Of a stretch of 64,000 nt of DNA, positions 25,579-33,174 are shown piece after piece. Each line of letters begins with the position of its first letter. The stretch's first letter is position 1. The stretch is from SM23-28-2 sp964512285. GTDB lineage: Bacteria > Chloroflexota > Dehalococcoidia > SM23-28-2. Both the position numbers and the translations under genes were made by a program. The notes below the pieces were generated by a model, which was not told the origin of the DNA, did not search any database, and saw only the letters and a list, made by a program, of their open reading frames with translations. The stretch is from NCBI GenBank assembly GCA_964512285.1, contig CAZEJO010000005.1:22656-86655 (forward strand), read 5' to 3'.

Positions 25579-26144
25579 GAGAGCTACGCAAGCACATCAT
25601 CATCGCCCTGGTGGAGGACAAGCCGGGCGTGCTCAACCGCATAGCCAGCAAGTGGCGACAGCGGAGCTTCAACATCGAGAGCCTGGCGGTAGGCCACTCG
25701 GAGACGGCAGGCCTGTCCCGCATGACCTTCGTGGTCGATGCCAACACCGACGCCGACCAAGTGGTCAAGCAGTTGGACAAGGTGGTGGACGTGGTGGAGA
25801 TCCGCGACATCTCCGACGAAACCATCGTCTCCCGTGAGATGGCCCTGATCAAGGTGAAGGCCACCGCCGAGAACCGCAGCCTGATCATCGAGATCGTGCA
25901 CATCTTCCGGGCTGAGATCATCGATGTCGGGCCGGAATCGCTGATCGTCGAGGTCACGGGACCTGACGACAAGATCGACGCCATGTTCGACCTGCTTGAG
26001 AACTACGGCGTGGTTGAGATGGTGCGGACTGGGCGAGTGGCGCTTGTGCGTGGGCCCGCCAGCTCTACCCCCGACATTCACGAGCTGGGCGAGGAGCCGT
26101 TCGAGCGCTATCCAGAGGGCGAAACGCCATATTCGTCTGAGTAG
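25575..26144 (+). CDS. ilvN: Acetolactate synthase, small (regulatory) subunit
   Basis: 189 residues with an N-terminal ACT domain (HIIIALVEDKPGVLNRIASKWRQRSFNIESLAVG) and a C-terminal IlvH-type domain (ALIKVKATAENRSLIIEIVHIFRAEIIDVG). It binds the large subunit and normally confers valine feedback inhibition. Translation is coupled to ilvB by a four-base overlap. An extension of about 20 residues beyond the core is acidic and probably unstructured. Confidence 0.94.
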   Translation: MRELRKHIIIALVEDKPGVLNRIASKWRQRSFNIESLAVGHSETAGLSRMTFVVDANTDADQVVKQLDKVVDVVEIRDISDETIVSREMALIKVKATAENRSLIIEIVHIFRAEIIDVGPESLIVEVTGPDDKIDAMFDLLENYGVVEMVRTGRVALVRGPASSTPDIHELGEEPFERYPEGETPYSSE

Positions 26145-26214
26145 TCTGATCGGCTGAGTTCCAAGAAGAGAGCGGGCACCGACGCCCGCACCAAGCCAGG
26201 AAAGGAGCGATGGC

Positions 26215-27219
26215 ATGGCCAAGATCTATTACGACCAAGACGCCGACCTATCGCTGCTAGAGGACCGCACCATCGGCATCATCGGCTTCGGCAGCCAGGG
26301 ACACGCCCACGCCCAGAACCTCAGGGACAGCGGCTGCAAGGTGCTGGTCGCCGAACTGCCTGGCACCCCCATGCGAGAGCAGGCCGAGAAGGCTGGCTTC
26401 AAGGTAGCGACCGCCGCCGAGGTGGCCAAGGAGTCGGACATCATCGTCATGCTGGTTCCTGATGTGGTGCAGCCCACCGTCTATCACTCAGGCATCGAGC
26501 AAGGGCTGACGGCGGGCAAGATGCTCATGTTCGCCCACGGCTTCAACATTCACTTCAACCAGATCCTGCCGCCGGCGGACATCGACGTGACCATGATCGC
26601 CCCCAAGGCGCCTGGCCACCGCGTGCGCGAGCTGTTCAGCGAGGGCAGCGGCGTGCCCGCCCTGGTGGCCGTCCATCAGGACGTCAGCAAGAGAGCCCAG
26701 CAGGTGGCCCTGGCCTACGCCAAGGGCCTGGGCTGCACCCGCATCGGCGTGCTGGAGACGACCTTCACCGAGGAGACGGAGACTGACCTCTTCGGCGAGC
26801 AGGTGATCCTCTGCGGAGGAGTAACGGCGCTTATGAAGGCCGCCTTCGGAACCCTGGTGGAGGCCGGCTATCAGCCGGAGAGCGCCTACTTCGAGTGCAT
26901 GCATGAGCTGAAGCTGATCGTGGACCTGATCTACGAGGGGGGCATGAACTACATGCGCTACTCGGTGAGCGACACTGCCGAGTACGGCGATTACACCCGC
27001 GGGCCGCGGGTCATCGACGAGCACGTCCGCCAGACCATGCGCCAAATCCTCAAGGAGGTTCAGGACGGTAGCTTCGCGCGCGAGTGGATCCTGGAGAATC
27101 AGGCGGGACGGCCCAACTTCCTGGCGCTGCGCAAGCAGAACGCCGAGCACCAGGTCGAGCAGGTGGGCAAGAAGCTGCGGGCGCTGATGAAGGGGCTGAA
27201 GGGGGAGGAGGCTTCCTAG
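26215..27219 (+). CDS. ilvC: Ketol-acid reductoisomerase
   Basis: 334 residues, a class I enzyme. The Rossmann motif GFGSQGHAHAQNLRDSG is at 24-40, the APKAPGHRVRE metal/cofactor region follows, and the C-terminal knotted domain has ETDLFGEQVILCGG and E..MNYMRYSVSDTAEYGD. It isomerises and reduces acetolactate. The cofactor loop reads VLVAELPGTPMREQAEKAG. The arginine and serines that usually bind the NADPH 2'-phosphate are replaced, and a glutamate stands at position 47, so NADH use is plausible. A GGAAAGGAG ribosome site precedes the start. Confidence 0.95.
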   Translation: MAKIYYDQDADLSLLEDRTIGIIGFGSQGHAHAQNLRDSGCKVLVAELPGTPMREQAEKAGFKVATAAEVAKESDIIVMLVPDVVQPTVYHSGIEQGLTAGKMLMFAHGFNIHFNQILPPADIDVTMIAPKAPGHRVRELFSEGSGVPALVAVHQDVSKRAQQVALAYAKGLGCTRIGVLETTFTEETETDLFGEQVILCGGVTALMKAAFGTLVEAGYQPESAYFECMHELKLIVDLIYEGGMNYMRYSVSDTAEYGDYTRGPRVIDEHVRQTMRQILKEVQDGSFAREWILENQAGRPNFLALRKQNAEHQVEQVGKKLRALMKGLKGEEAS

Positions 27220-27276
27220 CCGATGAGGAAGGTAATCGCCACCCAGTCTTCAGGCTGGGCTGCAGAGAGAAGAGCC

Positions 27277-27344
27277 CTCATCCTTAACCGGCCCTCCTCG
27301 CCATAGGCGAGAGAGGGCCCCAGAGAAGCGCTATCAAGGATGAG
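27277..27344. repeat. Nested inverted repeat upstream of leuA
   Basis: CTCATCCTT (27277-27285) is the exact reverse complement of AAGGATGAG (27336-27344). Between them lies an inner hairpin, GGCCCTC..CTCGCC / GGCGAG..AGGGCC (27290-27319). The right arm touches the AGGAGGT ribosome site of leuA (27343-27349), so the fold could reduce leuA translation. It also resembles common CCCTCA..GAGAGGG intergenic repeats of other bacteria. Confidence 0.7.
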
Positions 27345-27358
27345 GAGGTAATAGCAAA

Positions 27359-28906
27359 ATGGCTGAAGAGAAGGTACTGATTTTCGATACCACCCTGCGC
27401 GATGGCGAGCAGTCGCCGGGGGTGGCCCTGAACGCTAAGGATAAGCTGGAGATCGCCCGCGCCTTAGAGCGCCTGCGGGTGGACATCATCGAGGCGGGCT
27501 TTCCCGCCTCCTCGCCAGGCGACCTGGAGGCGGTGAGCACCATCGCCAAGGAGGTGCGCGGCTCAGTCATCGCCGGCCTGGCGCGCGCCGTGCCTGGCGA
27601 CGTGGACGCCTGCTGGGAGGCGGTTCGCCACGCCGCCGAGCCGCGCATCCACGTCTTCCTTTCCTCCTCCGACATCCACCTCATGCACCAACTGGTGAAA
27701 GACAAGGAGGAGGTGCGGGAGATGGGCCGCACCATGGTGGCCAGGGCGGCGAAGTACTGCTCCAACGTGGAGTTCTCCCCCATGGATGCTACCCGCTCCG
27801 ACCCCAACTACGTCTACCAGTTGCTGGAGGAGTGCATCGACGCCGGCGCTACCACCGTCAACATCCCCGACACCGTTGGCTACGCCATCCCTTACGAGTT
27901 CGAGGCCTTCATCCGCAGCATCCTGGAAAACGTGCCAAACATCCACAAGGCCGTGATCGCTGTGCACTGCCACAACGACCTGGGCCTAGCGGTGGCCAAC
28001 AGTCTAGCGGCCGTCAGGGCCGGGGCCCGTCAGGTGGAGTGCACCATCAACGGCATCGGCGAGCGGGCAGGCAACGCCTCCCTGGAGGAGATCGTGATGG
28101 CCATCAGGACCCGCAACGACCTGATCGGGCTGTCCACTAACATCGATACGACCCAGATCGTGCGGACCAGCCGTCTCGTATCCGATCTCACGGGTCTGGG
28201 GGTGCAGCCCAACAAGGCCATCGTGGGCGCCAATGCCTTCCGCCACCAGTCGGGCGTTCACCAGCATGGCATCCTCAAGCTGCTGGAGACCTACGAGATC
28301 ATGGACGCCCGCGACATCGGCCTGTCGCGCGGCGGCATTCTGGTGCTCAACAAGAACTCCGGCCGCCACGGCGTCAAGGCCCGCCTGGAGCAACTGGGCT
28401 TCGATCTCAGCAAAGAGGAGCTGAACCGCGTCTTCGAGGCATTCAAGGAGCTGGCCGACAAGAAGGGCGAGATCGACGACCGCGACCTGGAAGCGCTGGT
28501 GGCCGACGAACGGCGCACCTTCGAGGAACTGTACCACCTCGACCTGCTCCAGGTCTCCTGCGGCAACCACCTGGTGCCCACGGCCACCGTCCGCATCATC
28601 GGCCCCAACGGCGAGATGCTGGTGGACACAGCCACCGGCACCGGCCCCGTCGATGCCACCTACAAGGCCATCAACCGCCTGGTGGGGGTGCCCAACGTCC
28701 TGACCGAATTCGCCGTGAAGGCCGTGACTGAGGGCATCGACGCCCTCGGCGAGGTGACAGTGCGCATCGAGAGCGGCGAGCGGACCTTCATGGGCCGCAG
28801 CGGCGACACCGACATCGTGGTCGCTTCGGCCAAGGCGCTGTTGCACGCCCTCAACCGTCTCCTCTCGACCCAGGGACGAGGGGAGTCGGCGCGGACGCCG
28901 TCCTAG
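27359..28906 (+). CDS. leuA: 2-isopropylmalate synthase
   Basis: 515 residues. The DRE-TIM barrel begins FDTTLRDGEQSPGVALN, metal ligands include HCHNDLGLAVANS, and the linker NAFRHQSGVHQHGILK precedes a C-terminal regulatory domain (VRIIGPNGEMLVDTATGTGPVDATYKAINRL) that binds leucine in the family. It condenses 2-ketoisovalerate with acetyl-CoA. It is distinct from the second DRE-TIM enzyme at the end of the operon (cimA). The nested inverted repeat before it may tune its translation. Confidence 0.95.
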   Translation: MAEEKVLIFDTTLRDGEQSPGVALNAKDKLEIARALERLRVDIIEAGFPASSPGDLEAVSTIAKEVRGSVIAGLARAVPGDVDACWEAVRHAAEPRIHVFLSSSDIHLMHQLVKDKEEVREMGRTMVARAAKYCSNVEFSPMDATRSDPNYVYQLLEECIDAGATTVNIPDTVGYAIPYEFEAFIRSILENVPNIHKAVIAVHCHNDLGLAVANSLAAVRAGARQVECTINGIGERAGNASLEEIVMAIRTRNDLIGLSTNIDTTQIVRTSRLVSDLTGLGVQPNKAIVGANAFRHQSGVHQHGILKLLETYEIMDARDIGLSRGGILVLNKNSGRHGVKARLEQLGFDLSKEELNRVFEAFKELADKKGEIDDRDLEALVADERRTFEELYHLDLLQVSCGNHLVPTATVRIIGPNGEMLVDTATGTGPVDATYKAINRLVGVPNVLTEFAVKAVTEGIDALGEVTVRIESGERTFMGRSGDTDIVVASAKALLHALNRLLSTQGRGESARTPS

Positions 28907-28954
28907 AGCGCGGCCTCCGCCCGAGAAAGACGGCCGACTAGAAAGGATTTCGCC

Positions 28955-30229
28955 ATGGGAATGACCCTGGCTGAGAAGATCCTGGCTGCCCACTGCGACC
29001 GCCAGGAGGTGCGGCCCGGCGAGCTTATCAACTGCCGGGTGGACTTCGTGCTGTCCAACGACGTGACGGCTCCGCTGGCCATCGAGCAGTTCCGCAAGCT
29101 GGGCGTGGCCAGCGTCTTCGACCCGCAGCGGGTAGCCATGATCCCCGACCATTTCACACCCAACAAGGACATCAAGAGCGCTGAGAACGCCAAGATGATG
29201 AAAGAGTTCGCCCTTGAGCAAGGGCTCGTCTACTACGAGCAGGGGCGAGGGGGCGTCGAGCACGCCCTCCTGCCCGACCACGGCTGGGTTCTCCCCGGCG
29301 AGGTGGTGGTGGGCGCCGACTCCCACACCTGCACCTACGGCGCTCTCGGTTGCTTCGCCACAGGCATGGGCTCAACCGACATCGCCTGCCCGATGGCCAC
29401 CGGCGACATCTGGATGCGGGTGCCGCCATCGCTCAAGCTTGTCTATCAAGGCCAGCTCAAGCCCTGGGTGGGAGGCAAGGACATCATCCTCCACACCATC
29501 GGCGATATCGGCACCGACGGCGCCCTGTACTCGGCGATTGAGTTCCATGGCGAGACCATCTCCCAGCTTCCGATGGAGGGGCGCTTCACCATGTCGAACA
29601 TGGCTATCGAGGCGGGCGCCAAGGCAGGCCTGATGGTGCCCGATGCCACGACGCTGGGCTACGTGAGAGCGCGCGCCCGCCGCGAGTGGCAGGTCCAGCA
29701 GCCCGACCCCGACGCCGAGTACGCCGAGGTGCGCCAGTACGACGTGGGAGCGCTGGAACCGACGGTCGCCCTGCCGCATTCGCCGGGGAACACTGTGCCC
29801 CTGAGCCAGGCGCCAAGGGTGGAGATCGATCAGGTCTTCATCGGCTCCTGCACAAACGGCAGGCTGTCCGACCTGCGCCTGGCCGCCCAGGTCCTGGCGG
29901 GCCGTCAGGTCCACCCCCGCGTACGCTGCATCGTTATCCCCTGCACCAACGACATCTACATTGCCGCGCTCAAGGAGGGACTGCTGGCCACCTTCGCCGA
30001 GGCGGGCTGCGCCGTCTCCACCCCCACCTGCGGGCCCTGCCTGGGCGGCTACATGGGCATCCTGGCCGAGGGCGAGCGCTGCGTGGCCACGAGCAATCGC
30101 AACTTCCCCGGGCGCATGGGCCACCCCAAGGCAGAGGTGTACCTGGCCAACCCGGCGGTGGCGGCGGCGAGCGCCGTTGCCGGAAGGCTGGCGGGGCCCG
30201 AGGAGGTACTGGGGAGCGCCCCCAAATAG
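28955..30229 (+). CDS. leuC: 3-isopropylmalate dehydratase, large subunit
   Basis: 424 residues of the shorter archaeal/bacterial HacA-LeuC type. The aconitase-fold signatures are DSHTCTYGALGCFATGMGSTD, IGSCTNGRLSDL, and TCGPCLGGYMG with the three cluster cysteines. It ends ASAVAGRLAGPEEVLGSAPK. With LeuD it isomerises isopropylmalate, and the same pair commonly acts on citramalate from CimA. Two unrelated genes separate it from leuD. Copies of its 3' coding end recur at 31212-31280 and, shorter, at 31984-32008. Confidence 0.94.
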   Translation: MGMTLAEKILAAHCDRQEVRPGELINCRVDFVLSNDVTAPLAIEQFRKLGVASVFDPQRVAMIPDHFTPNKDIKSAENAKMMKEFALEQGLVYYEQGRGGVEHALLPDHGWVLPGEVVVGADSHTCTYGALGCFATGMGSTDIACPMATGDIWMRVPPSLKLVYQGQLKPWVGGKDIILHTIGDIGTDGALYSAIEFHGETISQLPMEGRFTMSNMAIEAGAKAGLMVPDATTLGYVRARARREWQVQQPDPDAEYAEVRQYDVGALEPTVALPHSPGNTVPLSQAPRVEIDQVFIGSCTNGRLSDLRLAAQVLAGRQVHPRVRCIVIPCTNDIYIAALKEGLLATFAEAGCAVSTPTCGPCLGGYMGILAEGERCVATSNRNFPGRMGHPKAEVYLANPAVAAASAVAGRLAGPEEVLGSAPK

Positions 30230-30246
30230 CTGGGAAGGAGTCGAGG

Positions 30247-31203
30247 ATGCAAGCCAACAGCATCGGCCTAGCGGAAGTGGATAGCGTAGAGATCACCATC
30301 CTCATGGACAACTACGTCGATCTGCTGATGACCAGCAGCGAGGTCGCCAAGCAGCCGAGGCTGGAGGATACCCTGGGGGAGAAGCAGAGCAGGCTCATCG
30401 CCGAGCACGGCTTCTCCGCGCTGGTAACGGTGATAGCCGACGGTCGGCGGGAATCGATCCTGTTCGACGCCGGCCTCAGCCCTGATGGCGTGCTTCACAA
30501 CATAGACATATTGGATGTCCCTTTGGCCGACGTGCGAGCCATCGTTCTTAGCCACGGCCACGCCGACCATACGGGTGCCCTAATCGGCCTCGTGCGACGG
30601 CTGGGCAAGCGAGGGCTGCCTTTGATCGCCCATCCGGACGCCTTCCTCCAGCGGAAGGTCGTTATTCCCGACGGACGGGAGGTGAAGTTGCCCCCGCCCG
30701 ACCGAGAGGCATTGCTCCAGGAGGGCGTGAACATTATCGAGGACAAGGAGCCATCGCTACTGCTGGACAAACGGGCGCTGGTGACAGGCCAGGTAGCCAG
30801 GACCACCGATTTCGAGAAGGGCTTTCCTGTCCACCACTCCCTGATCGACGGGCGCTGGCAGCCCGACCCCTGGATCTACGACGACCAGTCCCTAGTCTTC
30901 CACGTGCGCGGCAAGGGCCTGGCAATTCTGACCGGCTGCGGGCACGCGGGGGTCATCAACATCATCAGGCACGCTCGAAATGTGACAGGGGTAGAAAACG
31001 TGTACGCCCTGATAGGCGGCTTCCACCTCAGCGGCCCGCTGTTCGAGGCCATCATCCCTCAGACGATAGAGCAGCTGAAGGCGGCCGCCCTGCAGGTGGT
31101 GGTTCCAGGGCACTGCACCGGCTGGAAGGCTGCACACGAAATCGCCCGGGCGATGCCGGGCGCCTTCATCCAGAACAGTGCAGGCACGCGGTACGTGCTA
31201 TGA
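30247..31203 (+). CDS. Metallo-beta-lactamase-fold protein of the dihydropteroate/ribofuranosylaminobenzene type
   Basis: 318 residues from MQANSIGLAEVDSVEITILMDN, with GGAAGGAG as ribosome site. The zinc motif SHGHADHTGAL, TGCGHAGVINIIRHA and IGGFHLSG match the MBL subgroup related to archaeal MptE-like and DHPS-like proteins. A longer overlapping frame that starts inside leuC is a shadow. The role here is unknown. It is wedged between leuC and leuD and followed by a scrap of leuC-like coding sequence, so it looks like a later arrival rather than a leucine gene. Confidence 0.85.
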   Translation: MQANSIGLAEVDSVEITILMDNYVDLLMTSSEVAKQPRLEDTLGEKQSRLIAEHGFSALVTVIADGRRESILFDAGLSPDGVLHNIDILDVPLADVRAIVLSHGHADHTGALIGLVRRLGKRGLPLIAHPDAFLQRKVVIPDGREVKLPPPDREALLQEGVNIIEDKEPSLLLDKRALVTGQVARTTDFEKGFPVHHSLIDGRWQPDPWIYDDQSLVFHVRGKGLAILTGCGHAGVINIIRHARNVTGVENVYALIGGFHLSGPLFEAIIPQTIEQLKAAALQVVVPGHCTGWKAAHEIARAMPGAFIQNSAGTRYVL

Positions 31204-31211
31204 CAGAATGT

Positions 31212-31280
31212 ACGGTGGAGGCAGCCAGCGCGATTGCCGGAAGGCTGACGCGGCCGGAGGACGTGCTGGGGAAGGTAGAC
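31212..31280 (+). pseudogene. Fragment of a leuC 3' end
   Basis: Translated in frame, 31215-31274 reads VEAASAIAGRLTRPEDVLG and one more residue, matching the LeuC C-terminus VAAASAVAGRLAGPEEVLG at 14 of 20 positions. DNA identity is about 80% over 60 bp. Most changes are synonymous or conservative, as if the fragment came from another functional leuC. No start codon or upstream LeuC sequence accompanies it. Confidence 0.75.
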
Positions 31281-31315
31281 ATGGGCACTAACGTGGCTCG
31301 ACAGGGGCATCCGCC

Positions 31316-31984
31316 ATGGCGCGAGTGACCGAAGAGCTGAAGCGAGAGATGAGGGAGTTGAGAGCTCGCGGTCTGGGTGTGCGGGAGATAGCGAAGCTCA
31401 CGGGCTTTAGCCAAAGCACCGTTTCAACTGCTGTTAAGAACGTGAGCATGCCTGTGGGGCGTTATTCCAAGACCCTACTGGTCGCCTTGTGCGAGGGGAG
31501 CGTAGTTGATATTGAGACGACCGGAGTAGAGCCAGCGACAAGTGAGCTAGTGACGCTGGGTTCTTTGGCCGGTAACCAGGTAAAAGTGCTCCAGCGGGTG
31601 GACGCTTCTGAGGGGGAGTTCTGCGACCTTGTCCGAAACGAGTTGGCGTCCCTGCCAAGGCCGTTCTACGCCTACAACGCTAGCTTCGAGGCGACATTCT
31701 TGAACGCCAAGCTGGGCGAAAACTTCGAATGGATAGATATTATGAGCCCGTGGCGGGAAAGGGCTGAAAGGGAGGGGTGGAAGTGGCCCTCCCTCGATGA
31801 GCTGGCTCCTGTGGCTCGGGAGTATTACGGAGAGAGGCAGACGAATTGGCGCGGGGTCTGGTCTGCTTGGCAGACCTATCTGACAAAGGGGGACAAGCGC
31901 GCCTTAAGCCTAATTGTGCGGCACAATATGGAGGACTTGATACAAGCGCTATATCTGCTGGCCCAGGTGGGTGTTGAAAGCTAG
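31316..31984 (+). CDS. HTH domain fused to RNase H-like (DEDD) exonuclease domain
   Basis: 222 residues. Residues 1-45 form a resolvase-like helix-turn-helix (LKREMRELRARGLGVREIAKLTGFSQSTVS). The rest matches the DEDD/YprB-like ribonuclease-H fold: VVDIETTGVEP supplies the first Asp and Glu, YNASFEATFL a middle acidic residue, and RHNMEDLIQALYLL the last Asp. It could be a sequence-targeted nuclease. No start-proximal ribosome site is strong. Codon use is more A/T-rich than the leu genes around it, which suggests transfer. leuC-end-like repeats lie on both sides. A role in leucine synthesis is unlikely. Confidence 0.72.
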   Translation: MARVTEELKREMRELRARGLGVREIAKLTGFSQSTVSTAVKNVSMPVGRYSKTLLVALCEGSVVDIETTGVEPATSELVTLGSLAGNQVKVLQRVDASEGEFCDLVRNELASLPRPFYAYNASFEATFLNAKLGENFEWIDIMSPWRERAEREGWKWPSLDELAPVAREYYGERQTNWRGVWSAWQTYLTKGDKRALSLIVRHNMEDLIQALYLLAQVGVES

Positions 31985-32008
31985 GAGGCAGCCACAACCG
32001 TTGCCGGA
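31984..32008 (+). repeat. Second leuC-end-like direct repeat
   Basis: GGAGGCAGCCA (31984-31994), 6 bases, then TTGCCGGA (32001-32008). It copies 31217-31227 and 31234-31241 with the same spacing (20 of 25 identical). In frame it reads EAATTVAG against EAASAIAG. It forms the right border of the HTH-nuclease insert, just before leuD. Confidence 0.6.
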
Positions 32009-32023
32009 TGGGAGCGACGAGCG

Positions 32024-32527
32024 ATGACCCTACGCGGCAGAGTCCACAAGTACGGCGCCAACGTCGACACCGACGTCATCATCCCGGCGCGTCACCTTAA
32101 CCTGAACACGGCTGAGGAGCTGGCCCCCCACTGCATGGAGGACATCGACGCCGAGTTCGTCCAGCGGGTACAGCCGGGCGACATGATCGTGGCCGACACC
32201 AACTTCGGCTGTGGCTCCTCGCGGGAGCACGCGCCGCTGGCCCTCAAGGGGGCAGGCGTGAGCTGCGTGATCGCCAAGAGCTTCGCCCGCATCTTCTATC
32301 GCAACTCCATCAACCTGGGCCTGCCCATCCTGGAGTGCGCCGAAGCCGTCGACGGCAGCGAGGCGGGCGACGAGCTGGCGGTGGAGCTGGAAACGGGCAC
32401 GATTCGCAACCTGACCAAGGGCAGCGAGTTCAAGGCCAAGCCCTACCCAGAGTTCATGCTGGAGCTGATGCGAGCGGGCGGGCTGGTAGAACATACGAAG
32501 CGCAGGCTGGCGAGCGAGAAACGCTGA
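32024..32527 (+). CDS. leuD: 3-isopropylmalate dehydratase, small subunit
   Basis: 167 residues of the short LeuD type. GRVHKYGANVDTDVIIPARHLN at the N-terminus, the NFGCGSSREHAPLALKGAG motif and FARIFYRNSINLGLP are diagnostic of the swivelling domain. It completes the LeuCD hydro-lyase. The start at 32024 has GGGAG at 32009-32013. It sits 39 bp after the HTH-nuclease gene instead of directly after leuC, the usual arrangement. Confidence 0.94.
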   Translation: MTLRGRVHKYGANVDTDVIIPARHLNLNTAEELAPHCMEDIDAEFVQRVQPGDMIVADTNFGCGSSREHAPLALKGAGVSCVIAKSFARIFYRNSINLGLPILECAEAVDGSEAGDELAVELETGTIRNLTKGSEFKAKPYPEFMLELMRAGGLVEHTKRRLASEKR

Positions 32528-32552
32528 GCAAGGCCAGCAGGAGTGAACCGCC

Positions 32553-33050
32553 ATGAGCATGTTCAAGGAAGCACTCGATAAGCTGAGGAAGATGGGCACG
32601 GAGGTGGAGGACGAGCTGTACGAATGGGCAGACCAGGAAAACGACGACGAGGAACGGGTGCGAGGCACGCTGTTCACCTCGCTTCAGGGCTTCCTAACCT
32701 TGTGGAAAACCAGCGAGGCAACGGTGTACGAGAGGGTGCTGGGTCTGCTGGGCTTTGGTGGCCTGCTCTGGTTGCTCATCGGCGACCTCGGCTTCGGCAT
32801 CAAAAATAGGCTAGCGCGAGGGGTAGCCGCGGCCTCCGCGGCTATCTGGTTCGTTCCAGGGCTGATAGCGGCCGTGGCCACCTTGGCCTACAGCCTGGGG
32901 CTGGTGCACGCCAAGCAGTGGCGCACCTATCCACTGCTTCTGGCCTTCGCTTCCGGCGGTCTGATCGCCTTCAGGGCAGTGTTCGGAGAGGTGGCCAGAG
33001 AGCAAGCCCAGCTTGTCCGACGCGACCGTCAGCGCACCAAGGCCACGTAA
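32553..33050 (+). CDS. Small membrane protein, function unknown
   Basis: 165 residues. The first 60 are charged and helical (FKEALDKLRKMGTEVEDELYEWADQENDDEER). Three or four hydrophobic segments follow (VLGLLGFGGLLWLLIGDLG; AASAAIWFVPGLIAAVATLAYSLGL; PLLLAFASGGLIAFRAVFG), ending with a basic tail. I do not recognise the family. It lies 25 bp after leuD and before leuB, so it is probably carried on the leu transcript. Confidence 0.65.
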   Translation: MSMFKEALDKLRKMGTEVEDELYEWADQENDDEERVRGTLFTSLQGFLTLWKTSEATVYERVLGLLGFGGLLWLLIGDLGFGIKNRLARGVAAASAAIWFVPGLIAAVATLAYSLGLVHAKQWRTYPLLLAFASGGLIAFRAVFGEVAREQAQLVRRDRQRTKAT

Positions 33051-33174
33051 GTCATATCCTTTGGCATCGCGGCCGTTCGGCGGCGTCGCTCTACAGGCAA
33101 CGTATATGCTAAACTTTCGAGCAGATCGAGTTCACGTTCAGTAGAAAGAGCGAATCGACGAAGGGAAGGAATGA

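Noticed and set aside
28004..29326. 440-codon minus-strand open frame
   Set aside because: It lies opposite leuA and leuC, which carry full active-site motifs. The predicted protein is His/Gly/Asp-rich without domains.
29686..30246. 5' extension of the MBL gene into leuC
   Set aside because: The extension is Arg/Pro/Gly-rich out-of-frame leuC sequence. The ATG at 30247 has its own ribosome site and begins the recognisable domain.
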